Assembly (NCBI GenBank): GCA_017457585.1
Contig: JAFTHD010000053.1
Location: 1 to 6,380, forward strand
Length of the DNA stretch: 6,380 bases
Direction: 5' to 3'
Origin: Bacillota bacterium
Lineage (GTDB): Bacteria > Bacillota_A > Clostridia > Peptostreptococcales > Anaerovoracaceae
Shown: positions 1 through 5,622 of the stretch, in pieces
Numbering within the stretch: the first letter of the stretch is position 1
How the letters are laid out: each line of letters begins with the position of its first letter
Translations under genes and position numbers: made by a program
The notes under the pieces: generated by a model
Databases searched by the model: none
What the model was told of the DNA's origin: nothing
What the model saw: the letters and a program-made list of their open reading frames with translations, nothing else

Positions 1-196
1 TCCACTGAAGTAATAATGGGTCTTTGACCCTAAGAAATAATGCGAAAAGACCCAAATTTCCAATCAAGATAAGGATATTATGGGTCTTATCTACAGAATA
101 AAACAAAGGAGACCTGCCAGGCTGCTTTCGTTCATAGAGGGGCATATAGCTTTCAAGCAATTCAATCCTTTTTCTATTTCATGTTGGATTCAATAT
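1..196. other. Intergenic/edge region without a convincing gene
   Basis: I see no supported gene here. A leftward frame is open from 178 to the window edge, with a possible ATG at 143-145, but that ATG has no Shine-Dalgarno sequence and the short translation matches nothing I recognise. A rightward frame from 80 is antisense to the membrane-protein gene and reads as a shadow. No convincing stem plus T-tract terminator for the leftward gene is visible. What stands out is a repeated TGGGTCTT motif, listed separately. Confidence 0.55.
17..88. repeat. Three copies of TGGGTCTT (two direct, one inverted)
   Basis: TGGGTCTTT at 17-25 is matched by its exact reverse complement AAAGACCCA at 46-54 (9-bp stem, 20-nt loop). 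TGGGTCTT recurs in direct orientation at 81-88 and could pair with 47-54 instead. A smaller perfect hairpin, GGGTC-TTT-GACCC, lies at 18-30. The possible pairings are mutually exclusive. There is no T-tract, so a simple intrinsic terminator is not supported. A regulatory or decayed repeat element is possible, but the function is unknown. Confidence 0.45.
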
Positions 197-970
197 TTAT
201 GCGGTCTGTCCGCCTGCAGACGCCGCAAGCTTCTTCTGCGCTGCCATCTCAAAGCTGTCGTCCTTTGGCTTCCTGTAGATTGTAATGAACGCCCAAAGGG
301 TGTAGATCGTCATGATGACCCCGGAAATGTACCACCAGTAATGATCGAAGAACGGTGATGCCGTCGTCCACCATCCGTAGTTCTCCGGAAGGAAATTTGT
401 GAATGCGATGAAAATGCTGTTGATGTAGAATCCCAGTTCGTACTTCGTCCTCGTCTCCCTTCTCATTGCAAAGAGCGGCGGAATCGTTACTGCCAGAATG
501 TTGCAGATCGTGAAGTTCATGAGCATAACTTCATCACCTGCCCAGTTCCTGATAAGGTTGATGATGCAGAGGCATACCAGATAGAGCATGACCGCGATAA
601 ATGCCATCTGCTTCGGTTCTTTGACGCCTTTGATGAAGTCCTTCCGCTCGTACTTCAGCGCCATGGTAACGCAGAAGATTTCAAATCCTACCCAAACGAA
701 CATTCCTATGCAGAACAGCCAGTAGAACCAGAAGTGATACTTGGTCGCCGCCAGGAAAAATACTACGGCTGCAGTCGTATCATCGGCTGCGAAGAAGCAG
801 TGCATCCAAATCGGTCCCATGGACTGGTGACGCTTGAGCAAAATGATAGTCTGAAAAACGTAATAGATGTAGCCTACTGCGATCGCAACGATGGCCGCCG
901 GTATCATCCACGGATTGTTCGCCCATGCTGCGATTTGATCTGTCGCAATGGTGTTGGATATAATTCCCAT
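197..970 (-). CDS. Uncharacterised aromatic-rich polytopic membrane protein (about 7 TM)
   Basis: A 257-residue integral membrane protein of a family I do not recognise. Hydrophobic segments lie roughly at residues 21-45, 56-74, 78-105, 120-140, 150-168, 180-195 and 212-232, giving about seven membrane passes. A basic C-terminal tail (RKPKDD, then QKK) ends in a small Ala/Gly-rich stretch. Trp, Tyr and Phe are very frequent (for example FWFYWLF near residue 80 and HYWWY near 210). A polar ADDTT patch at residues 62-66 lies within or beside the second segment, as does a Glu near 97 in the third. These are candidate ligand- or ion-contacting positions by inference only. The ATG at 970 is supported by AGGAGGAAG at 976-984, with 8 nt between AGGAGG and the ATG. 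The gene diverges from a TetR-type regulator across a gap holding a palindromic operator candidate, the usual arrangement for a TetR target, so a transporter, permease-like or sensor role is plausible but unproven. Confidence 0.85.
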   Translation of the reverse strand: MGIISNTIATDQIAAWANNPWMIPAAIVAIAVGYIYYVFQTIILLKRHQSMGPIWMHCFFAADDTTAAVVFFLAATKYHFWFYWLFCIGMFVWVGFEIFCVTMALKYERKDFIKGVKEPKQMAFIAVMLYLVCLCIINLIRNWAGDEVMLMNFTICNILAVTIPPLFAMRRETRTKYELGFYINSIFIAFTNFLPENYGWWTTASPFFDHYWWYISGVIMTIYTLWAFITIYRKPKDDSFEMAAQKKLAASAGGQTA

Positions 971-1159
971 ATTCTCTTCCTCCTGAAACGCAAGTTTTAA
1001 TGATTACGCACATAAAGTATCACGCTTTTGCCGGTGACTCGAGACTCAACAAATGCGAAAGTGTGAATTAATTCTCACTTTCCTGAATTTTGTGTACAAA
1101 TTTATGAAAAGGAGCAGGATGTTTGGGAAAATATCATTGGTAACCCTAAGTAGGAACAC
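971..1159. promoter_or_regulatory. Divergent intergenic control region
   Basis: This 189-bp gap separates two divergent genes and must carry both promoters. It holds the strong Shine-Dalgarno sequence of the leftward gene (976-984) and a 26-bp palindrome (1057-1082). A weak rightward promoter candidate overlaps the palindrome: TTCTCA at 1072-1077, a 17-bp spacer and TACAAA at 1095-1100, each hexamer matching 4 of 6 consensus bases. I could not find a convincing leftward -35/-10 pair. A short ORF (ATG at 1119, or 1104 in the same frame, stop at 1173-1175) overlaps the regulator's start. Confidence 0.5.
1057..1082. promoter_or_regulatory. 26-bp near-perfect palindrome, probable TetR operator
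   Basis: The left half GAAAGTGTGAATT (1057-1069) and right half AATTCTCACTTTC (1070-1082) are reverse complements except for one base pair (T at 1062 against T at 1077). The symmetry is centred between 1069 and 1070. Length, symmetry and position between a TetR-family gene and a divergent gene fit a TetR dimer operator. It overlaps the candidate promoter of the regulator, which would give autorepression. Binding itself is inferred. Confidence 0.7.
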
Positions 1160-1705
1160 ATGGACAGACGCGTAGAACGGACGAAGCGAAACATTTACAT
1201 CGCCTTCTTTGAACTGCTCAAATCAAAATCGATGAACGAAATAACCGTCACGGAACTTGCCAATGCTGCCGACATAGACAGGCGCACCTTTTACAAGCAC
1301 TACGATACGGTAATCGATGTTTACCTGGAATTCAAAGAGCAGCTTAAAAACCAGCTCCTGGCTCTCCTCATCGAATGCACGCCTTCCGCCTTCGTGCAGG
1401 GGGATGCATCCGGGCGTGCCGCGGGACAGGGCGAAACAGCCTTTGATTTTGAACGGTTCTTTGGAAGACTCAAGGAGATTATGACAAACAACCTGGAGTT
1501 TTACGAAAAGCTTTCAAGCGACAGGGTTTCAATGTTCCTCAGATACGACTGCAAGGACGTGCTTCAGCAGGCTCTCGACGAATACTACGGGAGGGGCACC
1601 TTTACAAATCCTGCCGAACTTGAGGCATACACCAGCTTCCTATCATACTCAATCACCGGGTTTTGGCAGCGACTATCTCGTGAGCAAGACGGGTGCATCT
1701 TTTGA
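1160..1705 (+). CDS. TetR/AcrR-family transcriptional regulator, C-terminus apparently frameshifted
   Basis: A DNA-binding repressor-type protein of the TetR family. The N-terminal helix-turn-helix occupies about residues 10-50, with the signature region TVTELANAADIDRRTFYKHY at residues 29-48; the RRTFYKHY recognition helix is typical of the family. The rest is a variable ligand/dimer domain, with an Ala/Gly-rich low-similarity stretch near residues 75-95. As read, the protein has 181 residues and ends WQRLSREQDGCIF, which lacks the usual last helix. In the adjacent frame, from Gly167 onward, the DNA encodes FGSDYLVSKTGASFEEASRQ and then TIRLLKKIW, a good TetR C-terminal end, stopping at 1788-1790. 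Removing one G from 1658-1660 would give 209 residues, a normal family length. This could be a true inactivating mutation or a sequencing error. The start ATG has only a modest Shine-Dalgarno (TAGGA at 1151-1155). Likely targets are its own gene and the divergent membrane-protein gene through the palindrome at 1057-1082. Confidence 0.85.
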   Translation: MDRRVERTKRNIYIAFFELLKSKSMNEITVTELANAADIDRRTFYKHYDTVIDVYLEFKEQLKNQLLALLIECTPSAFVQGDASGRAAGQGETAFDFERFFGRLKEIMTNNLEFYEKLSSDRVSMFLRYDCKDVLQQALDEYYGRGTFTNPAELEAYTSFLSYSITGFWQRLSREQDGCIF

Positions 1706-1790
1706 AGAGGCGAGCCGCCAGACCATCAGACTTCTCAAAAAAATCTGGGTAGATAAAACAGCCGATCCGTCTGCCGTCTCCATTTCTTGA
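1659..1790 (+). other. Out-of-frame C-terminal remnant of the TetR gene
   Basis: Read in the +1 frame relative to the TetR gene, this stretch encodes about 43 residues beginning GFGSDYLVSKTGASFEEASR, then an amphipathic helix-like QTIRLLKKIW, ending at TGA 1788-1790. It joins smoothly to the in-frame sequence up to Gly167. It has no start codon or ribosome binding site of its own, so it is not an independent gene. Confidence 0.7.
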
Positions 1791-1858
1791 TATAAGTGTA
1801 GTTTTTTGGTAGAATTAGTGTGTATAAGTGCAACGATAGCGCAGGTGGAGATTCGATT
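1706..1858. other. Gap between the TetR gene and the pilus-like operon
   Basis: The first 85 bases are the displaced TetR C-terminal coding sequence. The remainder holds the operon promoter (1787-1815), two copies of TATAAGTG (1791-1798 and 1823-1830) and the Shine-Dalgarno of the lipoprotein gene. I see no convincing terminator between the regulator and the operon, so some read-through is possible. Confidence 0.6.
1787..1815 (+). promoter_or_regulatory. Sigma-70/SigA-type promoter of the type IV filament operon
   Basis: The -35 TTGATA (1787-1792) matches TTGACA at 5 of 6 positions. A 17-bp spacer follows, then -10 TAGAAT (1810-1815), matching TATAAT at 5 of 6. Transcription would begin near 1822, leaving a leader of about 37 nt before the ATG at 1859. 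This start also argues against translation from the GTG at 1820, which would lie at or upstream of the mRNA 5' end. Confidence 0.7.
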
Positions 1859-2833
1859 ATGAAAAATGTGAAAATCACGCGGATTACAGCGATTTTAACC
1901 ATACTGGTAATGATGTGCACCGCCTTTGCCCTCGCAGGCTGCGGTGATAGCTCCGGCGGAGACTCGGGCAGCTCCGGCAGCACGAGCGGCAATTCCTCCG
2001 GCGGAAGCGCAGGCGACGTTCCTTTGGACGAAAGCGACTTCCTGCTGCCGAGCACACCGGGAGACAACGTTCTCGGAAATGACCTCGTCGATATCGACGC
2101 TTCTAATACGGAAGACGGCTATATTTCCATAAAGTACAAGGGCGACTCCGATAAGGTGAAGTTTCAGATGAAGGCTGACGGCAACACCTACACCTACGAC
2201 CTTCACAAGAAGGCAGGCTACATGGTATTTCCATTCTCCTGCGGCGATGGCCAATACAGCCTTGAGATCTACGAAAACGTGGTGGACGACCAGTACGCAC
2301 AGGTTTGCGCGGAGACTGTGGACGTTGCCATCAAAGATCCGAACACACCTTTCCTCTATCCTAACAACTACGTAGACTATGCCAAGGACGATAAAGTGGT
2401 CTCCCTCACATACGATGTGACGAAGGATACCGGCACGCAGCTTCAGGCGGTGCAGGATGTCTACAACTACGTTACCGGCAACATCGAATACGACTACGAC
2501 CTGGCCGACAGCGTCGAACCGGGCTATATTCCGACCATAACAGATACGATCGATTCCAAGAAGGGAATCTGTTTCGACTACTCATCTCTCATGAGCGCAA
2601 TGCTCCGAATCAGAAATATACCGACAAAGCTTGTCGTAGGCTACCAGGGTGACGTATACCACGCATGGATCAGCGTCTACATCTCGGATGTGGGCTGGGT
2701 GGAAAACGTCATCGAGTTTGACGGCAGCGACTGGACCCTCATGGATCCGACATACGCTGCTTCAGGCGGTGCCGATGCAGAATCCTACTACGTGAACAAT
2801 CAGGACAAGTACAAAGCACTCTATTTCTATTGA
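1859..2833 (+). CDS. Transglutaminase-like (papain-fold) surface lipoprotein
   Basis: A predicted exported, lipid-anchored protein of 324 residues with a C-terminal transglutaminase-like domain. The signal peptide has a basic N-terminus (KNVKITR), a hydrophobic core and a lipobox LAGC with the lipidated Cys at residue 28. A Ser/Gly-rich flexible linker follows to about residue 53, then a beta-rich middle region. The catalytic core spans about residues 200-300: Cys238 in GICFDYSSL, His268 in YHAWISVY and Asp296 in LMDPTY form the Cys-His-Asp triad order of the transglutaminase core superfamily. Members act as crosslinkers or, often in bacteria, as cysteine proteases or amidases, so the reaction is not fixed here. 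I chose ATG 1859 because AGGTGGAG (1843-1850) lies 8 nt upstream and the signal peptide starts there; a longer reading from GTG 1820 would begin at the predicted transcription start. It heads an operon for a type IV filament machine, with an 18-bp gap to the PilC-like gene, suggesting a role in processing, anchoring or wall passage of that filament (inference). Confidence 0.85.
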   Translation: MKNVKITRITAILTILVMMCTAFALAGCGDSSGGDSGSSGSTSGNSSGGSAGDVPLDESDFLLPSTPGDNVLGNDLVDIDASNTEDGYISIKYKGDSDKVKFQMKADGNTYTYDLHKKAGYMVFPFSCGDGQYSLEIYENVVDDQYAQVCAETVDVAIKDPNTPFLYPNNYVDYAKDDKVVSLTYDVTKDTGTQLQAVQDVYNYVTGNIEYDYDLADSVEPGYIPTITDTIDSKKGICFDYSSLMSAMLRIRNIPTKLVVGYQGDVYHAWISVYISDVGWVENVIEFDGSDWTLMDPTYAASGGADAESYYVNNQDKYKALYFY

Positions 2834-2851
2834 TCTAATGCGGAGGTCATC

Positions 2852-3904
2852 ATGAAATCCAGCAATTCAGGCAAACAACTGAATCCACTCGATATATCCG
2901 TCTTCTTCCGGGAACTTTCCCTGCTCTTTGAGAGCGGAATCAGCATGGGCGAAGCCCTCTACATCATGGGCGAGAACACCACCGATGCTAAGAAAAAGGA
3001 GCTCTGCGAGCAGATCGGAAGAACCGTTGACGAGGGAAATACCCTGACGGATGCAATCGCTGATACGGGCAAATTCCCGCAGCATGCGGTCCGCATGGTC
3101 GATATCGGACAGACCTCGGGCAAAATGGAGCAGGTTCTGGACGGACTGGCCGTTTACTATGAGCGTCAGGATTCCCTGAACAAGTCCATCAAGAACGCCC
3201 TCACCTTCCCACTCATTATGATCGCCGTAATGTTCTGCGTGCTGGCAGTTCTAATCATCAAGGTGCTGCCACTCTTCGGTGCAGTATTCAAGGAGACAGG
3301 CGCAAAGATGCCGCTCATTCTCAGGCTGGTCACCGAGAGCAGCGGATTTTCTGCTGGGCTTATCGCAGCCCTCGTTGCCATTCTCATTCTGCTGGTCATC
3401 GCCTTCATCAGCGCAGGCAAAGTCCTGTCCGCTGACGGAGACGGCAAGGGAATCATCGCATCGATCCCGTTCATGCGCGCTCTCCAGAGAAAGTCCCAAT
3501 CGGGCAACTTTGCATACAGCATGGCCCTGCTCCTGTCGGGCGGCGTGCTCCTGGATCAGGCCGTCGAAATGACCGGTGAGATGACCTCATCTACCTGGAT
3601 TAAGGAGAAGTGCAGGAAGATAAACGAAGATATGATGATGGGCGAGACCTTCGCCTCCGCTGTCGCTTCAAGCGGCTTATTCGAGGGAACCTATCCTTCC
3701 CTTCTGGCTGCCGGCGAGAAGGCCGGCCGAACGGACAGCATGATGAACCTGATCGCAGACCGATACACCGATGAAATCAACGACAAGATAAATTCTGTGC
3801 TGGGCGTAATAGAGCCGACTCTTGTCATCGTCATGTCCGTCCTGGTGGGCGGCATTCTGCTCAGCATCATGGTACCGCTCATGAACATCATGACCTCGGT
3901 ATAA
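2852..3904 (+). CDS. Type IV pilus/type II secretion platform protein, PilC/GspF family
   Basis: An inner-membrane platform protein of the GspF/PilC/ComGB family, which couples the cytoplasmic ATPase to the growing or retracting filament. The 350 residues carry two repeated T2SSF domains, about residues 16-138 and 218-340. Typical features are FFRELSLLFESGISMGEALY in domain 1, and FAYSMALLLSGGVLLDQAVE with LLAAGEKAGRTDSMM in domain 2. Membrane segments lie at about 115-140, 165-189 and 322-346. Length is slightly short for the family (usually about 350-400) because the N-terminal extension is reduced. GGAGG at 2842-2846 lies 5 nt before the ATG. It sits between the lipoprotein gene and the small pilin-like genes, with a PilT ATPase gene further on, confirming a type IV filament context. 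Confidence 0.93.
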   Translation: MKSSNSGKQLNPLDISVFFRELSLLFESGISMGEALYIMGENTTDAKKKELCEQIGRTVDEGNTLTDAIADTGKFPQHAVRMVDIGQTSGKMEQVLDGLAVYYERQDSLNKSIKNALTFPLIMIAVMFCVLAVLIIKVLPLFGAVFKETGAKMPLILRLVTESSGFSAGLIAALVAILILLVIAFISAGKVLSADGDGKGIIASIPFMRALQRKSQSGNFAYSMALLLSGGVLLDQAVEMTGEMTSSTWIKEKCRKINEDMMMGETFASAVASSGLFEGTYPSLLAAGEKAGRTDSMMNLIADRYTDEINDKINSVLGVIEPTLVIVMSVLVGGILLSIMVPLMNIMTSV

Positions 3905-3914
3905 GGAGAAGATT

Positions 3915-4220
3915 ATGAGCAGGAAACGCAAAGTATTCATACTGGCTGCGGCCGTCTGTCTGCTCCTGCTTCTCGGAGGCATATCATGGGCCGGAGACCA
4001 CATGAAGGGAACCTTCACGGAAGAGGACGTAAGGATGGCGGAGGACACGGTGCGAAAGTACGCCATTCAGTGCTACGCCCTGGAAGGGTCCTATCCCGAA
4101 AAGATAGACTACCTGGAAGACAACTACATGCTCACGCTGAACCGTGAGGAATACGTATATCACTATGTATTTATCGGGGCAAACATGATGCCCGATATCA
4201 CCGTTTTTCCTATTGAATAG
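3915..4220 (+). CDS. Small N-terminally anchored pilin-like protein
   Basis: A 101-residue protein with a basic N-terminus (SRKRK) and one hydrophobic segment at about residues 7-26. The extracellular part holds CYALEGSYPEKIDYLEDNY (residues 53-71), which resembles the ALEGxYP-x-LxYL stretch of small pseudopilin-like proteins in clostridial type IV filament clusters (recalled similarity, not searched). No canonical prepilin peptidase site (G followed by FTLIE or similar) is present, so either it is not processed or it is an accessory protein. A segment of two cysteines (15, in the membrane segment, and 53) is present but a disulfide is unlikely. AGGAGA at 3904-3909 overlaps the preceding stop and lies 5 nt from the ATG; the gap to the PilC-like gene is 10 bp. 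A minor pilin or PilC partner are the main options. Confidence 0.8.
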   Translation: MSRKRKVFILAAAVCLLLLLGGISWAGDHMKGTFTEEDVRMAEDTVRKYAIQCYALEGSYPEKIDYLEDNYMLTLNREEYVYHYVFIGANMMPDITVFPIE

Positions 4221-4232
4221 GCAGAGGAACCA

Positions 4233-4718
4233 ATGAATCAAAAGAAGCACTATGTAGATATCATTTTCATAATCGTACTGGTCGGCCTGTTCGCTCTGTC
4301 CTCCGTCATGCTGGCGCTCCTGGGCGTCAACGTCTACAGGACTTCCAGCACGGGAACAAACGGTCAGAACCTGGACACCGCCTCCCTCTACTTCGCCCAG
4401 AAAGTCAGACAGTGTGAGGACAAGTCTCTGGTGCACGTGGAGACTTTGGCGGCTGATATCCCTGCCCTCGTCATGGACAGCACCAAGGGCGGCAAGGAGC
4501 TTGAGACCTGGTTCTACGTCTATGACGATACCCTCAAAGAAGTCACCGTGCTCAAGGGAAACAACGTGGCTCCCGAGTACGGACAGGAGATTATGAGCAT
4601 GAAGACGGTGGACTATGAGATCGTTTCCGGAGACCTTTTGCAGGTCAACATGGTGGGGACGGACGGTTCTTCGTCCACGATAAACATGCATCTGGCAGGA
4701 GGTGGCGAAGATGACTAA
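4233..4718 (+). CDS. DUF4860-like membrane-anchored protein of type IV filament cluster
   Basis: A 161-residue protein with one N-terminal membrane segment at about residues 9-31, preceded by MNQKKHYVD. Next comes NVYRTSSTGTNGQNLDTASL, an AQKVRQCED segment and a beta-rich domain. This layout (hydrophobic anchor, GxNVYR, then TASLYFAQKVRQ) agrees with what I remember of DUF4860 proteins in Lachnospiraceae pilin-like operons; the assignment is by recall and needs a profile search. Function is unknown, but the architecture is that of a minor pilin without a standard leader. AGAGGA (4223-4228) lies 4 nt before the ATG. The gene end overlaps the next start by 8 bp, indicating translational coupling. 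Confidence 0.8.
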   Translation: MNQKKHYVDIIFIIVLVGLFALSSVMLALLGVNVYRTSSTGTNGQNLDTASLYFAQKVRQCEDKSLVHVETLAADIPALVMDSTKGGKELETWFYVYDDTLKEVTVLKGNNVAPEYGQEIMSMKTVDYEIVSGDLLQVNMVGTDGSSSTINMHLAGGGEDD

Positions 4719-5154
4719 ACTGTCCGGCAAATCCCTCCTGCTTCTGGAGCTTTCCATACTGCTTGCCTTCTTCCTCTTTGCTGCCGTTACGTGCACCTAC
4801 ATGTTCGTAAAGGCTGCCGGCCAGGCGGAGGATGCGGAAGCACTGAACAAGGCTGTCGTCAAGACCACGTCCATTGCAGAGACCCTCAAGGCCACCGACG
4901 GGAAGCTGAGCAAGACGGGAAATCTTCTCGGCGGCAAGTCCACCTATGAGACGGAGGACAATCAGCTGACCCTCTATCTGGACGAAGCCATGGCACCATC
5001 TGGAAAGAGCGGTGCTGCATTTACGGCAAAGGTGGAAAAGACGAAGAACGGACTCTGCAACGACTACGTAATCCTCGTACGGAATACGGAGGACGGCGAA
5101 GTCGTCTACAGGCTGGAGTTCTCAGCCATCAGGGAAGGGGGTGCGTCTAAATGA
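4711..5154 (+). CDS. Minor-pilin-like protein with Glu in the N-terminal hydrophobic segment
   Basis: A 147-residue protein with a hydrophobic segment at about residues 8-31, reading GKSLLLLELSILLAFFLFAA, that resembles a type IV pilin N-terminal helix. The Glu (residue 13) lies seven residues after Gly6 rather than at the standard +5 position, so the prepilin motif is imperfect. A likely helical neck follows (about residues 36-62, AEALNKAVVKTTSIAETLKA), then a beta-rich C-terminal part from about 75. I prefer ATG 4711 because AGGAGG (4697-4702) lies 8 nt upstream. An in-frame GTG at 4702 overlaps that Shine-Dalgarno and is unlikely. It overlaps the preceding gene by 8 bp and the next by 4 bp (ATGA). 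A pseudopilin that helps initiate or cap the filament is the most reasonable role, by inference. Confidence 0.82.
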   Translation: MTKLSGKSLLLLELSILLAFFLFAAVTCTYMFVKAAGQAEDAEALNKAVVKTTSIAETLKATDGKLSKTGNLLGGKSTYETEDNQLTLYLDEAMAPSGKSGAAFTAKVEKTKNGLCNDYVILVRNTEDGEVVYRLEFSAIREGGASK

Positions 5155-5597
5155 GTTCACAGAAAGGCACTCTAACTGATCGCGTAAACGAAAGGTATCC
5201 GCGCAAAGAAAACGGGCGCACGTACCTGGGAACGGGCGTGGCTTCCGTGCTGATCGCCCTCATCGTTCTCGTAATCGCCTGCTTTGCCGCACTCACATAC
5301 CTTTCCGCAGACTCGAAGATGGAGCTGAGCGAGAAGTCAAAGGTATACTGCGACAACTACTATGCGGCAGAAACGGCGGCTTCAAAGCTTCTGGACGGGA
5401 TCATTTCAGGAAGCGCAGAGCCGGAGGATTCATCCGGGGTCAAGTCCATCTACAATACGGATTCCGGCAAAGTGACCGTAACGAAATCAGGGAATTACGT
5501 TACCTTCAAAATTGCGATCAATGAAAATCAAAGCCTGAACGTAGAGGCGGATGTCAAAGATGATAAAGCCAGGATTACAACCTGGGCAGTTGAATAA
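5151..5597 (+). CDS. Small single-pass protein, PilX/GspK-like in layout
   Basis: A 148-residue protein with a charged cytoplasmic N-terminus of about 23 residues, a membrane segment at about 29-50 (VASVLIALIVLVIACFAAL), then a helical stretch with SEKSKVYCDNYYAAETAASK (residues 60-79) and a beta-rich tail. The YYAAETAA sequence just after the anchor is reminiscent of PilX/GspK-type minor pilins, where ENxAMRAA or YYAAExA elements occur. There is no canonical prepilin cleavage motif. The ATG overlaps the previous stop (ATGA, 5151-5154), and AAGGGGGTG (5135-5143) gives a suitable ribosome binding site, so translation is probably coupled. It lies just upstream of the PilT-like gene. Role inferred from context; family assignment is uncertain. 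Confidence 0.8.
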   Translation: MSSQKGTLTDRVNERYPRKENGRTYLGTGVASVLIALIVLVIACFAALTYLSADSKMELSEKSKVYCDNYYAAETAASKLLDGIISGSAEPEDSSGVKSIYNTDSGKVTVTKSGNYVTFKIAINENQSLNVEADVKDDKARITTWAVE

Positions 5598-5622
5598 ATT
5601 CCAAGATAAACGGAGAAATGAA

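Noticed and set aside
1..178. Leftward frame open to the left edge with a possible ATG at 143-145
   Set aside because: No Shine-Dalgarno, short, no recognisable protein features; cannot be judged without upstream sequence.
160..195. Imperfect inverted repeat (TTCAATCC / GGATTCAA) as terminator of the leftward gene
   Set aside because: The arms have a mismatch, are AT-rich with a 17-nt loop, and no suitable T-tract follows in the leftward direction.
80..358. Rightward 92-codon frame
   Set aside because: Overlaps the membrane-protein gene antisense and has no Shine-Dalgarno; the Arg/Cys-rich translation looks like a shadow.
1655..1670. Programmed ribosomal frameshift in the TetR gene
   Set aside because: A +1 shift would be needed, no known slippery motif or stimulatory signal is apparent, and TetR genes are not known to use one; a mutation or sequencing error is simpler.
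1820..1858. Upstream GTG extension of the lipoprotein gene
   Set aside because: It would start at the predicted transcription start, lacks a ribosome binding site, and would put 13 residues before a well-formed lipoprotein signal peptide.
3984..4796. Leftward 270-codon open frame
   Set aside because: It is antisense to three well-supported overlapping pilus-operon genes, has a His/Val-rich shadow composition, no ribosome binding site and no recognisable domain.
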